Shown in pieces: positions 1-10,721 of a stretch of 64,000 nt of DNA. Where the stretch lies: contig CM051456.1 of assembly GCA_028274465.1 (NCBI GenBank), positions 61,614,753 to 61,678,752 of the forward strand. Reading direction: 5' to 3'. The notes beneath the pieces are model-generated. The model made no database searches and had not been told where the DNA came from. It saw only the letters and a program-made list of their open reading frames with translations. The first letter of the stretch is position 1; every line of letters starts with the position of its first letter. The stretch is from Plantago ovata. Its lineage: Eukaryota > Streptophyta > Magnoliopsida > Lamiales > Plantaginaceae. The translations under genes and the position numbers were made by a program.

Positions 1-151
1 TAAAAACTAGACTATACTAATCACGACAAAAGGCACACAGGCCACAACTACAAACACAACGAAAGCTAACTAAATGCAAAACACTTACCACCTCGGGTTG
101 CCTCCCGTGAAGCGCCTTTGTTTACACGTCGTTGGCTCGAATCTTCAAGGC

Positions 152-1876
152 TCAATTGGGGTTGAATTGATATTGGGTACTAGACTTCCCCATCAATGCC
201 CTCTTTAATCGGTGAAATCCCTGCACATTTGAACGAAGGAATAGAGGACCAAAGTATCCTATAAGTTTGTTAGAGCAAGTCTTCTCAACACATGAATTAA
301 CAATGGCTCGCAACATGTGTCGCTTGCCATCTACCTCAAAACTACATGTACGACGGTACATGTCAATCACCATGTGCACCTTATTGATGAAGGCTCTTCC
401 CAACAGGACCACATCCTTAAGATTGGCTTCCGAAGTCGGCATAACTATGAAGCTCGTCTTCACGTCAACACCGGCAACTCTAATAACCAAGTCTTCGAGA
501 ACTCCCAAAGGTCTCCTCATAGACCCATCAGCAAGTTGAACCATAGCTTTCATAGGCTTCAAACCAGTCAATCGGGATTCTTCATACACATTCATCGGCA
601 AGACATTGACTCCAGCTCCTGTGTCCAATGTAGCCAATATACCATCCTTCGTGCCAAGACCGATTTCCACATCGAAGCTCTCAAGTGCGGGTACTTCCAC
701 CATCTCATCCTCAGACGATGAGCTTTCTTCTTCAATATGTGAAGCTTCTTCCTCAACCATAGAGGGCTTAGGCTCCTCGTTAGCAACACAAGGCTCAGAG
801 ATTTTCTTGCTACTTGGAACCTCTACTCGTGCTCCTTCTCTTGTGACCGTGATCTCAATTGGAATATTAGTCACCACCGTGATGGCCATAGCTCTCTCGG
901 TATTACCCAAAAGCTTCTCTTGCTCAGGACTAGCTCTTCTATCAATGAGCTCTTGCAACTTCCTGTTAAGAGAAGAAGTACTAGCCTCCAAGTTCTCAAA
1001 CCGCTTCTCGTTCATAGCCTGATTCTTGTAATAAGATTCCATAAACTTGTCGGTCTTTTCTACCAAGCTTTGCACCATGGCGACCAAAGAGGATGGAGCA
1101 TATCCGGGTACCCCGTAGTTTACCTCAACATGTTGACGTTGACTGGCGAATCCTTGCTCATAGTCATCACCACGACCCACTTTCTCTTCAAAAGCCGCTA
1201 TAGGTTCTTCTCTAGGTTATTTTGAATGAATCTTGGCTCTTATATTCCGGTTCTGAGAATTCCGGTACATTATATCCAACTTAACTTGAGCTTGACTCGG
1301 AAACAACTCTCCCATGCTTCCTCCACAAATGCTATCCACTTGTGCTTGAACACCAGGATGCAAACCATTATAGAAGAATTGGATGAGCTGACCTCCATCG
1401 AAGCCGTGATGTGGGCACCGATATTGCAACCCCTTAAACCGATCATAAGCCTCATGGAAAGCTTCATCATACTTCTGCTCAAAAGTGCTGATTTGCCTCT
1501 TCATAACCATAGTCTTGGAAGCGGGATAATACCAATCCATAAATTTTTCGAACACTTGAGCCCATGTGGTCAAAGATCCAGCTTCTAAGGATCTCAACCA
1601 AGCCTTCGCTCTATCCCCAACTCCCATAGCGAAAACCTTCATCCGCAAATCATCATCAGTAATTCCATCATCCGGTCTAGGAAAGTAGAGCACGAAATTC
1701 TCTAAGTCAATCAAATACCCAATGACGTCCTCATTGTCCATGCCATAGAAATTGGGTAATTGCTGGAACACGTGTCCTTTAAGCTCCAGATTCCTCGTTG
1801 CATCATTGAGAACAATAGCTGGACCACTAGGCCCAACCGTAACTTTTGAGAGTATCTTCAGTGGTTGCTCAACCAT
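152..1876 (-). pseudogene. Family A gag-protease, left copy (one in-frame stop)
   Basis: The gag part (1217-1876, 219 aa) has the Athila/Tat capsid pattern: FYGMDNEDVIGYL, then LRMKVFAMGVGDRAKAWLRS, then CPHHGFDGGQLIQFFYNGL. A TAA at 1217-1219 ends it, but the same frame continues into 152-1180. That part has a coiled-coil-like stretch (KRFENLEASTSSLNRKLQEL), an acidic segment and a retropepsin-type motif (LATLDTGAGVNVLP). Gag and protease therefore form one frame broken by one stop. The same TAA occurs at the matching place in the right copy, so it predates the duplication or belongs to the subfamily. The zinc knuckle seen in the related family B protein is absent. No pol domains follow. The protein would form particles and cleave Gag only if the stop were suppressed. 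Confidence 0.85.
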
Positions 1877-2052
1877 CTCGCCTGAAATCTAGTGCAATCA
1901 ACACAACACTCATACAAGGATTAGTTCCCGTTAGTGAAACAAAAACCAGAACACATAGAATTAAGCACAAAGAAATAGTGGGAAAGAAATGGGGTGAGAA
2001 AGTGATGTTCGCTGAAAAACCAAAACAAAAACACCAACCAAAGGAGTTAGTT

Positions 2053-2069
2053 CCCCGGCAACGGCGCCA
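2053..2069 (-). promoter_or_regulatory. Primer binding site, tRNA-Asp type (family A, left unit)
   Basis: The minus strand reads TGGCGCCGTTGCCGGGG, complementary to the 3' end of plant tRNA-Asp(GTC) including CCA. It lies 3 nt inside the LTR end at 2073, the expected place to prime minus-strand DNA synthesis. It fixes the element's orientation as minus. Confidence 0.9.
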
Positions 2070-2072
2070 AAT

Positions 2073-3476
2073 TGATGATGTCGTTTTTCACCAATTAAAT
2101 TTGTTTAATAGCCAAAGAACACTTATCACTACACAAAATAGAGTGCAATGGCAAGTTGTCCCCGAGTGTCGTTCTCTCGGGACCTAATGTGGCTTTGTTT
2201 GTGGTTTTTGCTAGTTATTTCAGACAACGTGTTCAAGTGTTTATAGAATTGTTTTCTTAGAACAAAGCAACGAGAAATCAGATTGTTGTAATCAAGTTTG
2301 GAAAACGGTTGGTGGTAGAAATCAAATACACATGCATGGGTTACGAATATGCTCACAAGTTCAGTGCGTAAAACCTTCGATCAAGTCTGCTAAGCAACTC
2401 GTCTAGGTAACTTTCAAGACACACATCATGAAAGGTCACTATCAATAATTTAGAGGTTCTTGTCACTAACACCATTTATCTAGCATGCTGCAAATCTCTA
2501 ACATACAATCCTATAGCTTTCATTGACCAACGAGTTTGTCACTATACTCAATTCGAATATATTTTATAGGCAACTAAGAATCATATGACGGAATTTGCAG
2601 CAAGATTGACTCACAACCTCATGTAAGCATAAACATAACCCATAGCATGCATATTCTACATTCTACCACCAACACAAAGGATTTAGCTACTCATATACAT
2701 CAACATAGACATCAAATCATATGAATTGTAAATAGAATACATCAAATCAAACTACTAGACAAGAGATAATGATACAATGTTACCACAAAGTTGTCACTAA
2801 TCGGTGGGTATTGATGAAAACCTCTCCGTAGATGAAACAATGGATGCAATCCTATGCCAAAACCTTCAATCCAATCTAAAATACAATGTAATCTGAGTTT
2901 TCTCTGAGTTTTGGGGCTTAGGAGCTCTGCCAAAACGAAGCCAATTTTCAAAAGTATGGAAAAAGTAACTGAAAATCAGATTTAAGAAGGAAAATCCGAA
3001 AACGTAACCGCTGCCAAGTGGACCGCTTGGAGAGGCCAAGCGGAGCGCTTGGCAAGCAAAGCGCTTGGGCCCTCCAAGCGCTTCGCTTGGCTGCTGTGCC
3101 AAAACTCCTGGAAAATGAAGCGGAGCGCTTCACTATTCCAGGCGCTTAGCTTGGCTCCTGGGCAGATTTTTGTCTTCCAACTCAATCTTTTTGCCCTCGT
3201 ACGGCCCTCGGGTGCCTTGGACTCATCCTTCTCAATGCTTATTGATGCTCAAACACTCACGAACAAACCGTGGAGATCAAGGAACTTCAACGGGGCCATT
3301 TTCTATCAAAAAAGCTCGTTTTTAGCTCCAAAAACGCCATTTCGTTCCTAAGTGCCTGGAAATGCAGAAAACAATAAACGTGACACTATTCTACAAAACT
3401 AACCAAAAAACAAGGCTAAAAGATAGCAAAAGAAGGTAAAAAAGATAAGATGAACGCGTCAAAAATACGTTCATCA
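2073..3476 (-). repeat. Family A LTR, left copy (1404 bp)
   Basis: It begins (minus strand) TGATGAACG at 3476 and ends CATCATCA at 2073, giving short inverted TGATG/CATCA termini. It is flanked by a PPT on the right and a PBS on the left, and aligns over its whole length with the LTR at 7360-8750 with a few percent of differences and a small indel (about 12 bp near 2955). It contains a cluster of AAGCG/CGCTT palindromes. Short ORFs across it are low-complexity by-products of that cluster. Confidence 0.9.
3013..3154. repeat. Cluster of CCAAGCG-NNN-CGCTTGG palindromes in the family A LTR
   Basis: At least four near-perfect inverted repeats of the form (C)CAAGCGnnnCGCTTG(G) follow one another within about 140 bp. 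The three-base centre varies (GAC, GAG, AAA, TTC and similar). The right LTR has the same cluster at 8288-8430, with one unit closer to a perfect palindrome. The pattern is far from the AT-rich surroundings and has no coding explanation. Confidence 0.85.
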
Positions 3477-5439
3477 AACTCCCCAAACCAAACCTTTGCT
3501 TGTCCTCAAGCAACAAACTATCCTAAATGCAACACAAAAGGAGTCTCATGCCAAGTAAAGTGAACTAATCTATTGAATCTACCAAATGCTTATGAACAAA
3601 ACCAAATGAGCATGACATGCAAGTAGGTTGAAGAATGCCTCGATTGCGAATATACACATTCTCATGTGCACTCGGTTAAGCAAAGGAGTCTCTCGTAACA
3701 TCTTCTACCTGGACCTGGTCAGTGACGACACGATGATTCACATTATCATACTACAATTGGCCCGTGCCTATGAAACCGAGGGCTTACTACTGTTCACCAA
3801 GCGAGACTTTTCCTCAAAAGAGGGCGAACCAATACTGGCTCTCATCAAACGAAGGAGGATTCCCTAGAAAAAGAAGACACTCCCCTATTCTACCCAGACT
3901 CTCGAAGAACGAATGAGTCTCCTTCAACCACTTCTTGAATAGCAAGACGAGGGTGGTCAAGAACAGGCCTTGGACAAAGGCGACACGAAACGAAAGATAG
4001 AATTTACAACTCGATAACTTCACAAGAACAAATATTTACATGACACTTGACACTTTACTAGACTGGTTTTTGGCTTGCAACGACCCTTCTTTTGCTTTCT
4101 CGGTCTTATTCTTAATTTCCCCATTTTTTTTTCTTTTCTCTTTTTTTTTTTATATTTCTTTTTCTTTTCTCCTTCTTTTCTTTTCTCTTTCTTTTTTTTT
4201 TTTTATATAGGGGCAAGCAGCAGTACTAAGTGTCAAAAACACCTCCCCAAACCTATTCGAAAGAATAGGTTGGGACAAAAAACAAAATAAAAAAAAAAAA
4301 AAAGAATAAAGCTAAGAAAAATCTACAACGACTCAAGACGAAAGACAAGATCAACAACGTAACCCCCTCCCCAAACCTATTCGATAGAATAGGTTTAATA
4401 CAAGGAATCACACACCTCACACTACCTCCTTCCTAGGCATTTGGCAATCTCTAATCGAGGTGAAGAACTTGACGCCTCTTACGTACATAATTACACGGGT
4501 TACAACCATAGACTCAAACGTGCATCATTTCATAAGGCCATCGTGAACCGCAGCAGAAGAAACACCACTCAAGGTGATGTCGAGACTACTAAGCTTAACT
4601 AGTGCACATGCGAATGTGACAAACCAAGCGAGACAAGCCTCAAACTACTTGCAAAGTGATGCAACATATGATCAATGGTCATAAACACTTAGTCTACTCA
4701 ATAAAAAAGTTCAAAAGACTTGGCAATAAACTCCACACACAACAACGTGCAACAACTAATCTAGGGATGATATGCATGCAAAAATTTGAAAAAACACGAC
4801 AAATCACATGAACTTGAGTAAAATCAGGCATGTACGAACCACACAAGCATATAGTACTGAAAATCCAATGACCGCTCCCCAAACCTAAACTTTTGCTCGT
4901 CCTCGAGTAAAGAAAAGTTGATTAGAAAGAAAAAATTGGATTGAAAGTACACTTCCCTGAATAAGGTTCGTGTCCAACTCCTATAGAAGAGTAGTACCTG
5001 AAAGGGCTCAAGAAACAAGTGAAAACGGGTGCGCAAAGGTGATAAGAATGGAAAAAACGAGGAAAATCTGGGGTACAGGATCCAGGCGGACCGCTTGGCT
5101 GGATCCAAGCGGTCCGCTTGGTAAGCGGAGCGCTTGGGAGGTTCCAAGCGCTCCGCTTGAATTTCCAGAAAGTTTTGTAACTTTCTGAAAATTCAAATGG
5201 GCCACTTGGCCCTTCCAAGCGCTTCGCTTGGCTCGGTTTCCAGATTTTCAACGTTTTTTCCTATCTTAAATCACCTAAGGCACCAGGACAAAAACTAGAC
5301 TATACTAATCACGACAAAAGGCACACAGGCCACAACTACAAACACAAAGAAAGCTAACTAAATGCAAAACACTTACCACCTCGGGTTGCCTCCCGTGAAG
5401 CGCCTTTGTTTACACGTCGTTGGCTCGAATCTTCAAGGC
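3477..5439 (-). other. Family A 3' noncoding internal region with PPT
   Basis: Between the protease stop and the LTR lies about 2 kb without pol. The polypurine tract (minus GGTTTGGGGAGTT, 3477-3489) abuts the LTR. Other contents are two hairpins CCTATTCnnnnGAATAGG (4252-4269 and 4376-4393), each followed on the minus strand by unrelated sequence and preceded by TTTGGGGAG-like bases, and a pyrimidine-rich tract (4117-4204; purine-rich on the minus strand). The third palindrome cluster is at 5083-5232. The same landmarks occur in families B and B'', showing common descent of the 3' ends. ORFs here are short and unsupported. Confidence 0.75.
5083..5232. repeat. Internal AAGCG/CGCTT palindrome cluster of family A
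   Basis: Five or six inverted repeats such as CCAAGCGGTCCGCTTGG, CCAAGCGCTCCGCTTG and CCAAGCGCTTCGCTTGG lie in 150 bp just downstream (minus strand) of the gag-pro stop. It is the same motif as in the LTR but a separate cluster, so the motif has been amplified or reused in the element. Confidence 0.8.
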
Positions 5440-7163
5440 TCAATTGGGGTTGAATTGATATTGGGTACTAGACTTCCCCATCAATGCCCTCTTTAATCGG
5501 TGAAATCCCTGCACATTTGAACGAAGGAATAGAGGACCAAAGTATCCTATAAGTTTGTTAGAGAAAGTCTTCTCAACACATGAATTAACAATGGCTCGCA
5601 ACATGTGTCGCTTGCCATCTACCTCAAAACTACATGTACGACGGTACATGTCAATCACCATGTGCACCTTATTGATGAAGGCTCTTCCCAATAGGACCAC
5701 ATCCTTAAGATTGGCTTCCGAAGTCGGCATAACTATGAAGCTCGTCTTCACCTCAACACCGGCAACTCTAATAACCAAGTCTTCGAGAACTCCCAAAGGT
5801 CTCCTCATAGACCCATCAGCAAGTTGAACCATAGCTTTCATAGGATTCAAACGAGTCAATCGGGATTCTTCATACACATTCATCGGCAAGACATTGACTC
5901 CAGCTCCTGTGTCCAATGTAGCCAATATACCATCCTTCGTGCCAAGACCGATTTCCACATCGAAGCTCTCAAGTGCGGGTACTTCCACCATCTCATCCTC
6001 AGACGATGAGCTTTCTTCTTCAATATGTGAAGCTTCTTCCTCAACCATAGAGGGCTTAGGCTCCTCGTTAGCAACACAAGGCTCAGAGATTTTCTTGCTA
6101 CTTGGAACCTCTACTCGTGCTCCTTCTCTTGTGACCGTGATCTCAATTGGAATATTAGTCACCACCGTGATGGCCATAGCTCTCTCGGTATTACCCAAAA
6201 GCTTCTCTTGCTCAGGACTTGCTCCTCTATCAATGAGCTCTTGCAACTTCCTGTTAAGAGAAGAAGTACTAGCCTCCAAGTTCTCAAACCGCTTCTCGTT
6301 CATAGCCTGATTCTTGTAATAAGATTCCATAAACTTGTCGGTCTTTTCTACCAAGCTTTGCACCATGGCGACCAAAGAGGATGGAGCATATCTGGGTACC
6401 CCATAGTTTACCTCAACATGTTGACGTTGACTGGCGAATCCTTGCTCATAGTCATCACCACGACCCACTTTCTCTTAGAAAGCCGCTATGGGTTCTTCTC
6501 TAGGTTATTTTGAATGAATCTTGGCTCTTATATTCCGGTTCTGAGAATTCCGGTACATTATATCCAACTTAGCTTGAGCTTGACTCGGAAAAACTCTCCC
6601 ATGCTTCCTCCACAAATGCTATCCACTTGTGCTTGAACACCAGGATGCAAACCATTATAGAAGAATTGGATGAGCTGACCTCCATCGAAGCCGTGATGTG
6701 GGCACCGATATTGCAACCCCTTAAACCGATCATAAGCCTCATGGAAAGCTTCATCATACTTCTGCTCAAAAGTGCTGATTTGTCTCTTCATAACCATAGT
6801 CTTGGAAGCGGGATAATACCGATCCATAAATTTTTCGAACACTTGAGCCCATGTGGTCAAAGATCTAGCTTCTAAGGATCTCAACCAAGCCTTCGCTCTA
6901 TCCCCAACTCCCATAGCGAAAACCTTCATCCGCAAATCATCATCAGTAATACCATCATCCGGTCTAGGCAAGTAGAGCACGAAATTCTCTAAGTCATTCA
7001 AATACCCAATGACGTCCTCATTGTCCATGCCATAGAACTTGGGTAATTGCTGGAAGACGTGTCCTTTAAGCTCCAGATTCCTCGTTGCATCATTGAGAAC
7101 AATAGCTGGACCACTAGGCCCAACCGTAACTTTTGAAAGTAACTTCAGTGGTTGCTCAGCCAT
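5440..7163 (-). pseudogene. Family A gag-protease, right copy (frameshift and stops)
   Basis: This is the second copy of the A gag-pro. Gag (6558-7163) is nearly identical to the left copy to about residue 190. It then loses the frame because one base is missing in an A-run near 6590 (GGAAAAACTC here against GGAAACAACTC in the left copy). The protease part (5440-6468) keeps LATLDTGAGVNVLP. It has the shared TAA upstream and a further TAA near 6478, where the left copy reads GAA. The pseudogene is therefore more damaged than its twin. Its product would have been capsid plus aspartic protease, without polymerase. Confidence 0.85.
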
Positions 7164-7339
7164 CTCGCCTGAAATCTAGTGCAATCAACACAACACTCAT
7201 ACAAGGATTAGTTCCCGTTAGTGAAACAAAAACCAGAACACATAGAATTAAGCACAAAGAAATAGGGGGAAAGAAATGGGGTGAGAAAGTGATGTTCGCT
7301 AAAAAACCAAAACAAAAACACCAACCAAACGAGTTTGTT

Positions 7340-7356
7340 CCCCGGCAACGGCGCCA
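7340..7356 (-). promoter_or_regulatory. Primer binding site, tRNA-Asp type (family A, right unit)
   Basis: The sequence TGGCGCCGTTGCCGGGG on the minus strand is identical to the left-unit PBS and again lies 3 nt from the LTR end at 7360. Confidence 0.9.
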
Positions 7357-7359
7357 AAT

Positions 7360-8750
7360 TGATGATGTCGTTTTTCACCAATTAAATTTGTTTAATAGCC
7401 AAAGAACACTTATCACTACACAAACTAGAGTGCAATGGAAAGTTGTCCCCGAGTGTCGTTCTCTCGGGACCTAACGTGGCTTTGTTTGTGGTTTTTTCTA
7501 GTTATTTCAGACAACGTGTTCAAGTGTTTATAGAATTGTTTTCTTAGAACAAAGCAACGAGAAATCAGATTGTTGTAATCAAGTTTGGAAAACGGTTGGT
7601 GGTAGAAATCAAATACACATGCATGGGTTACGAATATGCTCACAAGTTCAGTGCGTAAAACCTTCGATCAAGTCTGCTAAGCAACTCGTCTAGGTAACTT
7701 TCAAGACACACATCATGAAAGGTCACTATCAATAATTTAGAGGTGCTTGTCACTAACACCATTTATCTAGCATGCTGCAAATCTCTAACATACAATCCTA
7801 TAGCTTTCATTGACCAACGAGTTTGTCACTATACTCAATTCGAATATATTTTATAGGCAACTAAGAATCATATGAAGGAATTTGCAGCAAGATTGACTCA
7901 CAACCTCATGTAAGCATAAACATAACCCATAGCATGCATATTCTACATTCTACCACCAACACAAAGGATTTAGCTACTCATATTCATCAACATCGACATC
8001 AAATCATATGAATTGTAAATAGAATACATCATATCAAACTACTAGACAAGAGATAATGATACAATGTTACCACCAAGCTGTCACTAATCGGTGGGTATTG
8101 ATGAAAACCTCTCCGTAGATGAAACAATGGATGCAATCCTATGCCAAAACCTTTAATCCAATCTAAAATACAATGTAATCTGAGTTTTCTCTGAGTTTTG
8201 GGGCTTAGGAGCTCTGCCAAAACGAAGCCAATGTTCAAAAGTAACTGAAAATCAGATTTAAGAAGGAAAATCCGAAAACGTAACCGCTGCCAAGCGGACC
8301 GCTTGGAGAGGCCAAGCGGAGCGCTTGGCAAGCGAAGCGCTTGGGCCCTCCAAGCGCTTCGCTTGGCTGCTGTGCTAAAACTCCTGGAAAATGAAGCGGA
8401 GCGCTTCACTATTCCAGGCGCTTAGCTTGGCTCCTGGGCAGATTTTTATCTTCCAACTCAATCCTTTTGCCCTCGTACGGCCCTCGGGTGCCTTGGACTC
8501 ATCCTTCTCAATGCTTATTGATGCTCAAACACTCACGAACAAGCCGTGGAGATCAAGGAACTTCAACGGGGCCATTTTCTATCAAAAAGCTCGTTTTTAG
8601 CTCCAAAAACGCCATTTCGTTCCTAAGTGCCTGGAAATGCAGAAAACAATAAACGTGACACTATTCTACAAAACTAACCAAAAACAAGGCTAAAAGATAG
8701 CAAAAGAAGGTAAAAAAGACAAGATGAACGTGTCAAAAATACGTTCATCA
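7360..8750 (-). repeat. Family A LTR, right copy (1391 bp)
   Basis: This is the 5' LTR of the complete A unit. It starts TGATGAACG at 8750 (minus) and ends CATCATCA at 7360. It is 13 bp shorter than the left LTR. The base after 8750 is inside a family B LTR, marking the insertion point; the partner TSD is outside the window. Confidence 0.9.
8288..8430. repeat. Palindrome cluster in the right family A LTR
   Basis: Same array as 3013-3154: CCAAGCGGACCGCTTGG, CCAAGCGGAGCGCTTGG, CAAGCGAAGCGCTTGG and CCAAGCGCTTCGCTTGG in order. Several units are better palindromes than in the left LTR, so either the left copy has decayed or this copy has been corrected. Confidence 0.85.
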
Positions 8751-9136
8751 CGATTCGCCCCACGTCACGGGCGACGCCCGGGAGTAATTTTCGGCCAGAT
8801 ACGCGTTTTCGACGCGTTTTTGGATTTCTTCCCCTTTTCGGACTCGGTTTTTGCCTTCTAGTGACCTTTTAGCCTTCAGACTCGACCCCTAGACTTCAAA
8901 TCCTATCCGGAATCTTTCAGATACTCCAATTAGGCTTCTGGAACACCAATTCCTTGTCTACTTCAATATAATTGCCCGGAAAACCTCGTTTTTCACCCAA
9001 AACCTGTAAAATACAAACTAAAGGGAAATGTGACACTATTCCAATAAAATGCACAAAAATATAGCTAAATTAACATAGAGGATAGATAAAATAGGTGAAA
9101 AAGACTCAAATGAAAGTGTAAAATACACATTCATCA
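8751..9136 (-). repeat. Family B LTR fragment (B'), cut by family A
   Basis: On the minus strand it begins TGATGAATGTGTATTTTACAC at 9136 and follows the start of the B LTRs at 36200, 41354 and 62563 for 386 bp. It stops in the GC-rich palindrome segment (GGGCGTCGCCCGTG) where element A begins. It sits directly against the CACTA transposase gene, so B' inserted there first and A inserted into B' later. Confidence 0.85.
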
Positions 9137-9625
9137 GAGTGACATCTTGGACGGTTCCAACACGTCAAAGAACTGTTGCGCCTCAACATTCGGAGGCTCC
9201 TCATTAACAACATCCTCCACAAACTCTTGACCCGCAGCGTTACGGACCATCCCTTTCATCCGGTCCCATGTGGAATCATCATGAGTAGAGACACCTCGTG
9301 TAGCACTACTCTCCTGCCTTTTTCTACGCTTCCTCGACAACTGTGCATAATCCTCCAACGTACGAACTACCTCACCATGATGATTCCACACCTCACATTT
9401 AGCCACAAAACTATTACGCTTCAAATGGTCTACAAATCCCGTAGAGGGTAAGTACTTATGGTTCCTACATTTCTTATGGTTGCAAGGACACTTCATCATC
9501 CCACTGCTCAAACACTCGAGTTTTGACAATGCAAATTCGACAAATGCATTGACCCCTTATACAAACTTAGGCAAAAGTATCCCATCTGCAATCCTACTGT
9601 ACATCCAAGTACGATCGGGATTCAT
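9137..9625 (-). pseudogene. CACTA transposase (TnpD-type) N-terminus, truncated
   Basis: The ATG at 9623-9625 opens a frame starting MNPDRTWMYSRI. It matches the transposase-associated domain that precedes the TnpD transposase in plant CACTA elements, with LSSGMMKCPCNHKKCRN and a cysteine/histidine pattern, then WNHHGE. A TAA at 9557-9559 breaks the frame after LPKFV; beyond it the frame is open to 9137, where the B' LTR cuts it. The catalytic domain is not in the window. The protein would have bound and excised the element's ends; this copy cannot. Confidence 0.85.
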
Positions 9626-10408
9626 AATTGAAAGCTAAACCTGGCCAATGGAAGTTTAGTACATTGCGGCTAAAGTATTTTTTCAACAAGTACTCATTTT
9701 AATTATCAATTTTCTACATTGCATTATACTCCCAATATTTCTATATTAGAACTACAAATACTCATAATATCTTCTAATTTTAATTTATCAATGAGTTATT
9801 TCCTTCATAATTACACTTTTTTAAACAATAATTACCTATATTTATCTAGATTTCCATTATACTTGTACAATTTTCATTATAATAACTACTTACAATGCAC
9901 TATAATTACCTATATTTTCATTATATTTATGCAATTTTCATTATAATATTTACTTACAATACACTATAATTACCTATTTGTCTATATTTCCATTATACTA
10001 ATACAATTTTCATTGTAATAACTACTTACAATACACTATAATTACTTATATTTCCATTATACTTATGTAATTTTCAATTCTAATTAGTATATCCCAAACA
10101 AGACTACAATAATTGAACAAAAACTAAGTACGTAGATAATCCCAAACATAATGGAACCCAAATTCAAATCCCAAACATAATCAAACCCACTACATCCCAA
10201 ACATCCCAATTGAACAATACTAACATCAAAACTAGCTAATACACCATAAAACACTTCAAAATTGAAAAATACCAAATTTACAAAACTTAGGTTTCAAGAT
10301 TAGTACCTTTGATTGCTGAATAAATAACAAAACCCACTTCAAATTGAATGTCCCACCACGTTCCTTGTTGAATTGACTTCGATTTGACACCAAGATTGAA
10401 AGAAATGA
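9626..10408. other. CACTA 5' leader region, AT-rich, no gene seen
   Basis: The sequence between the transposase ATG and the SINE-like unit is very AT-rich and has no supported ORF. The only structure I see is the tandem repeat at 9830-10085. Confidence 0.6.
9830..10085. repeat. AT-rich tandem repeat, about 3.6 units of 64-74 bp
   Basis: Units begin with AATTACCTATA or a close variant at 9830, 9904, 9968 and 10040. Each contains CCATTATACTTATACAATTT-like and ATAACTACTTACAATACACT-like segments. Periods are 74, 64 and 72 bp, with small indels in the first half of the unit. Confidence 0.75.
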
Positions 10409-10557
10409 TTTTTTTTTAATAATCGAACCATTACAATTTCACAAGTAGCATTACAAAGCTAGTAATAAACTATAAATAATCTCGCACTTGGCGAGAATTG
10501 AACCTATGACCTCTAGTGTCATGACACCTCAGTCTAACCAATTGAGCTAAGGGAAGA
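10409..10557 (-). mobile_element. tRNA-derived SINE-like element
   Basis: On the minus strand a Pol III A box (TTAGCTCAATTGGTTAGA) is followed after about 35 bp by a B box (AGGTTCAATTCTCGCC). A roughly 80-bp unrelated body comes next, ending in an A-run (T-run 10410-10418 on plus). This is the architecture of a plant tRNA-derived SINE. The flanks share AAGATTG but the target duplication is not clean. It could also be a tRNA pseudogene with extra 3' sequence. It lies in the leader of the CACTA element. Confidence 0.6.
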
Positions 10558-10721
10558 TTGGAATTTGAGAGATGAAGTGAGAAGAAGAGAAGAAATGGGA
10601 GCAGAAACGGAAATGGCGTCTCTGCCCGCCCACCGAGTCATAAAAATGACTCTGCGACAGAAGACGTCATTCGTCGCTATATTTTTTAAACCTTTTTTTT
10701 CTTCTTTTGGTCAACGACACT

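Larger units (their letters stand above)
1..8750 (-). mobile_element. Family A: tandem Athila/Tat-like gag-pro element (LTR-internal-LTR-internal)
   Basis: Two internal regions and two LTRs of one Ty3/gypsy family lie head to tail on the minus strand. Reading the minus strand, the order is LTR (8750-7360), PBS, gag-pro, long noncoding 3' region, PPT, LTR (3476-2073), PBS, gag-pro, then the window edge. The middle LTR has a PPT on one side and a PBS on the other, so it serves as the 3' LTR of one unit and the 5' LTR of the next. This is the usual product of unequal recombination between LTRs. Neither unit has reverse transcriptase, RNase H or integrase, so the family looks non-autonomous. The right end abuts a family B LTR in mid-sequence, so A inserted into it. 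The left end lies outside the window. Confidence 0.85.

Noticed and set aside
592-1225. Long plus-strand ORFs opposite the A gag-pro (for example 606-1022)
   Set aside because: Shadows of the minus-strand coding frame; no independent motif.
2866-3351. Several overlapping ORFs with KRSAW/SAPLG-type peptides in the A LTR
   Set aside because: They arise from the palindrome cluster read in several frames and on both strands; no domain, and the sequence is LTR.
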